From Dyadobacter arcticus (GTDB lineage Bacteria > Bacteroidota > Bacteroidia > Cytophagales > Spirosomataceae), in NCBI RefSeq assembly GCF_011762185.1, contig NZ_JAASQJ010000001.1, forward strand, positions 124,001 to 188,000: 64,000 bases of DNA. Reading direction: 5' to 3'. Positions within the stretch are counted from its first letter, which is position 1; every line of letters starts with the position of its first letter. Both the position numbers and the translations under genes were made by a program. The notes beneath the pieces are model-generated. The model was not told where the DNA came from and made no database searches. It was given only the letters and a program-made list of their open reading frames with translations. This document shows positions 63,541 to 64,000 of the stretch, one piece after another.

Positions 63541-64000
63541 ATGAAAATCGGGATTATAGCTCACTTGAAATACCCAATTGCCAAACCCTTCCAGGGCGGT
63601 CTCGAAGCATTTACATATGATATCAGTCAACGTTTGCTGGCCAGGGGTCATGACGTCATATTGTATGCCTGCGCTGCCTCGGACCCGATTTTAAATGTTC
63701 GTCCCATATTGTCGGTGGAAGACCATAGTCCTATCGTTTCATCCAAATTCACTTCTCGTGAGTTAAGCATGGAGTTCATTGCAACGCACCATGCATACGT
63801 AGAGATGATGCAGGAAATTGACAACGACGGATTGGATGTCATCTTTAACAATAGCCTCAATTATGTGCCCATTATGATGGCATCATTGGTTGCAGCCCCA
63901 ATGCTGACTGTACTGCATACACCCCCGATCTTCGAATTGAAGAATGCCATCCGCCGCGAGCAGGATTACGGAGGTGTCAACTATGTATCGGTTTCAGTCT
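63541..64000 (+). CDS. GT4 family glycosyltransferase (3' partial)
   Basis: The N-terminal ~153 residues of a GT-B glycosyltransferase; the gene runs past the window end. MKIGIIAHLKYPIAKPFQGGLEAFTYDISQRLLARGHDVILYA is the classic GT4 N-terminal glycine loop, and IMMASLVAAPMLTVLHTPPIFEL holds the expected His-Thr-Pro strand end. Acceptor unknown. Confidence 0.88.
   Translation, partial: MKIGIIAHLKYPIAKPFQGGLEAFTYDISQRLLARGHDVILYACAASDPILNVRPILSVEDHSPIVSSKFTSRELSMEFIATHHAYVEMMQEIDNDGLDVIFNNSLNYVPIMMASLVAAPMLTVLHTPPIFELKNAIRREQDYGGVNYVSVSV

Noticed and set aside
1..64000. CRISPR array, prophage or conjugative element
   Set aside because: No regular repeat-spacer pattern, phage structural gene, integrase or transfer gene was seen on either strand.

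Overview
The window looks like chromosomal DNA from a member of the Bacteroidota, most likely a Cytophagales species close to Dyadobacter or Spirosoma. The genus is an inference. What supports it are promoters of the Bacteroidota type (TTG or TTTG, a spacer of about 20, then TAnnTTTG), lipoproteins of that phylum's style, a LytTR response regulator with its YehU-type kinase, DUF4136, DUF5694 and DUF2256 proteins, a FadN-type beta-oxidation protein and moderate G+C. No prophage, insertion sequence, CRISPR array or rRNA gene was seen. Both ends of the window cut a gene: leuC on the left and a GT4 glycosyltransferase on the right.

1-5.9 kb is the leucine cluster leuC-leuD-leuA homolog-leuB-leuA, which carries two isopropylmalate synthase paralogs. 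6-15 kb holds a methionine sulfoxide reductase, an ECF sigma factor overlapping a membrane-anchored barrel protein, a serpin lipoprotein, a three-gene LVIVD/barrel/lipoprotein operon and a convergent glycosyltransferase/metallophosphoesterase pair. 15-26 kb holds a gutted transcription unit, an SPFH-Arc gene pair, a DPP-IV peptidase, an M28 peptidase, a PIN toxin-antitoxin pair, hemB, an OmpR-type regulator, a hydrolase and fabI.

26-30 kb is a decaying zone: yifB with a one-base frameshift, an orphan reading-frame tail, an ABC permease truncated at both ends and frameshifted, and a frameshifted Uma2 gene, next to an intact Uma2 gene. 30-37 kb holds a HAD hydrolase/kinase pair, an acyltransferase, a DUF4143 ATPase, a VOC protein, aroB and a DUF4136 lipoprotein. 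37.4-43.8 kb is a short division and cell-wall (dcw) cluster, rsmH-ftsL-ftsI-murE-mraY, with no mraZ and with decameric repeats between rsmH and ftsL.

44-56 kb holds a TlpA-like lipoprotein, MarR-fadN, an Rrf2 regulator, a polyprenyl-phosphate-sugar glycosylation module (epimerase, GT2, GT39-like), an M3 peptidase, a DUF433 antitoxin whose toxin is reduced to an 18-codon stub, and a dicarboxylate symporter. 56-64 kb holds a B12-dependent ribonucleotide reductase, tRNA-Pro(GGG) with a degenerate partial copy, a TonB C-terminal remnant, a LytTR/histidine kinase pair, a small lipoprotein, a DUF5694 protein, a DUF2256 zinc-ribbon protein and the start of a GT4 glycosyltransferase.

No complete, clearly undescribed multi-gene system was found. 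The most unusual items are the 10-bp repeat block at 42808-42915, the several small gene remnants in supposedly empty spacers, the sigma factor/barrel fusion arrangement, and the lipid-linked glycosylation module whose epimerase has Phe at the usual catalytic Tyr position.
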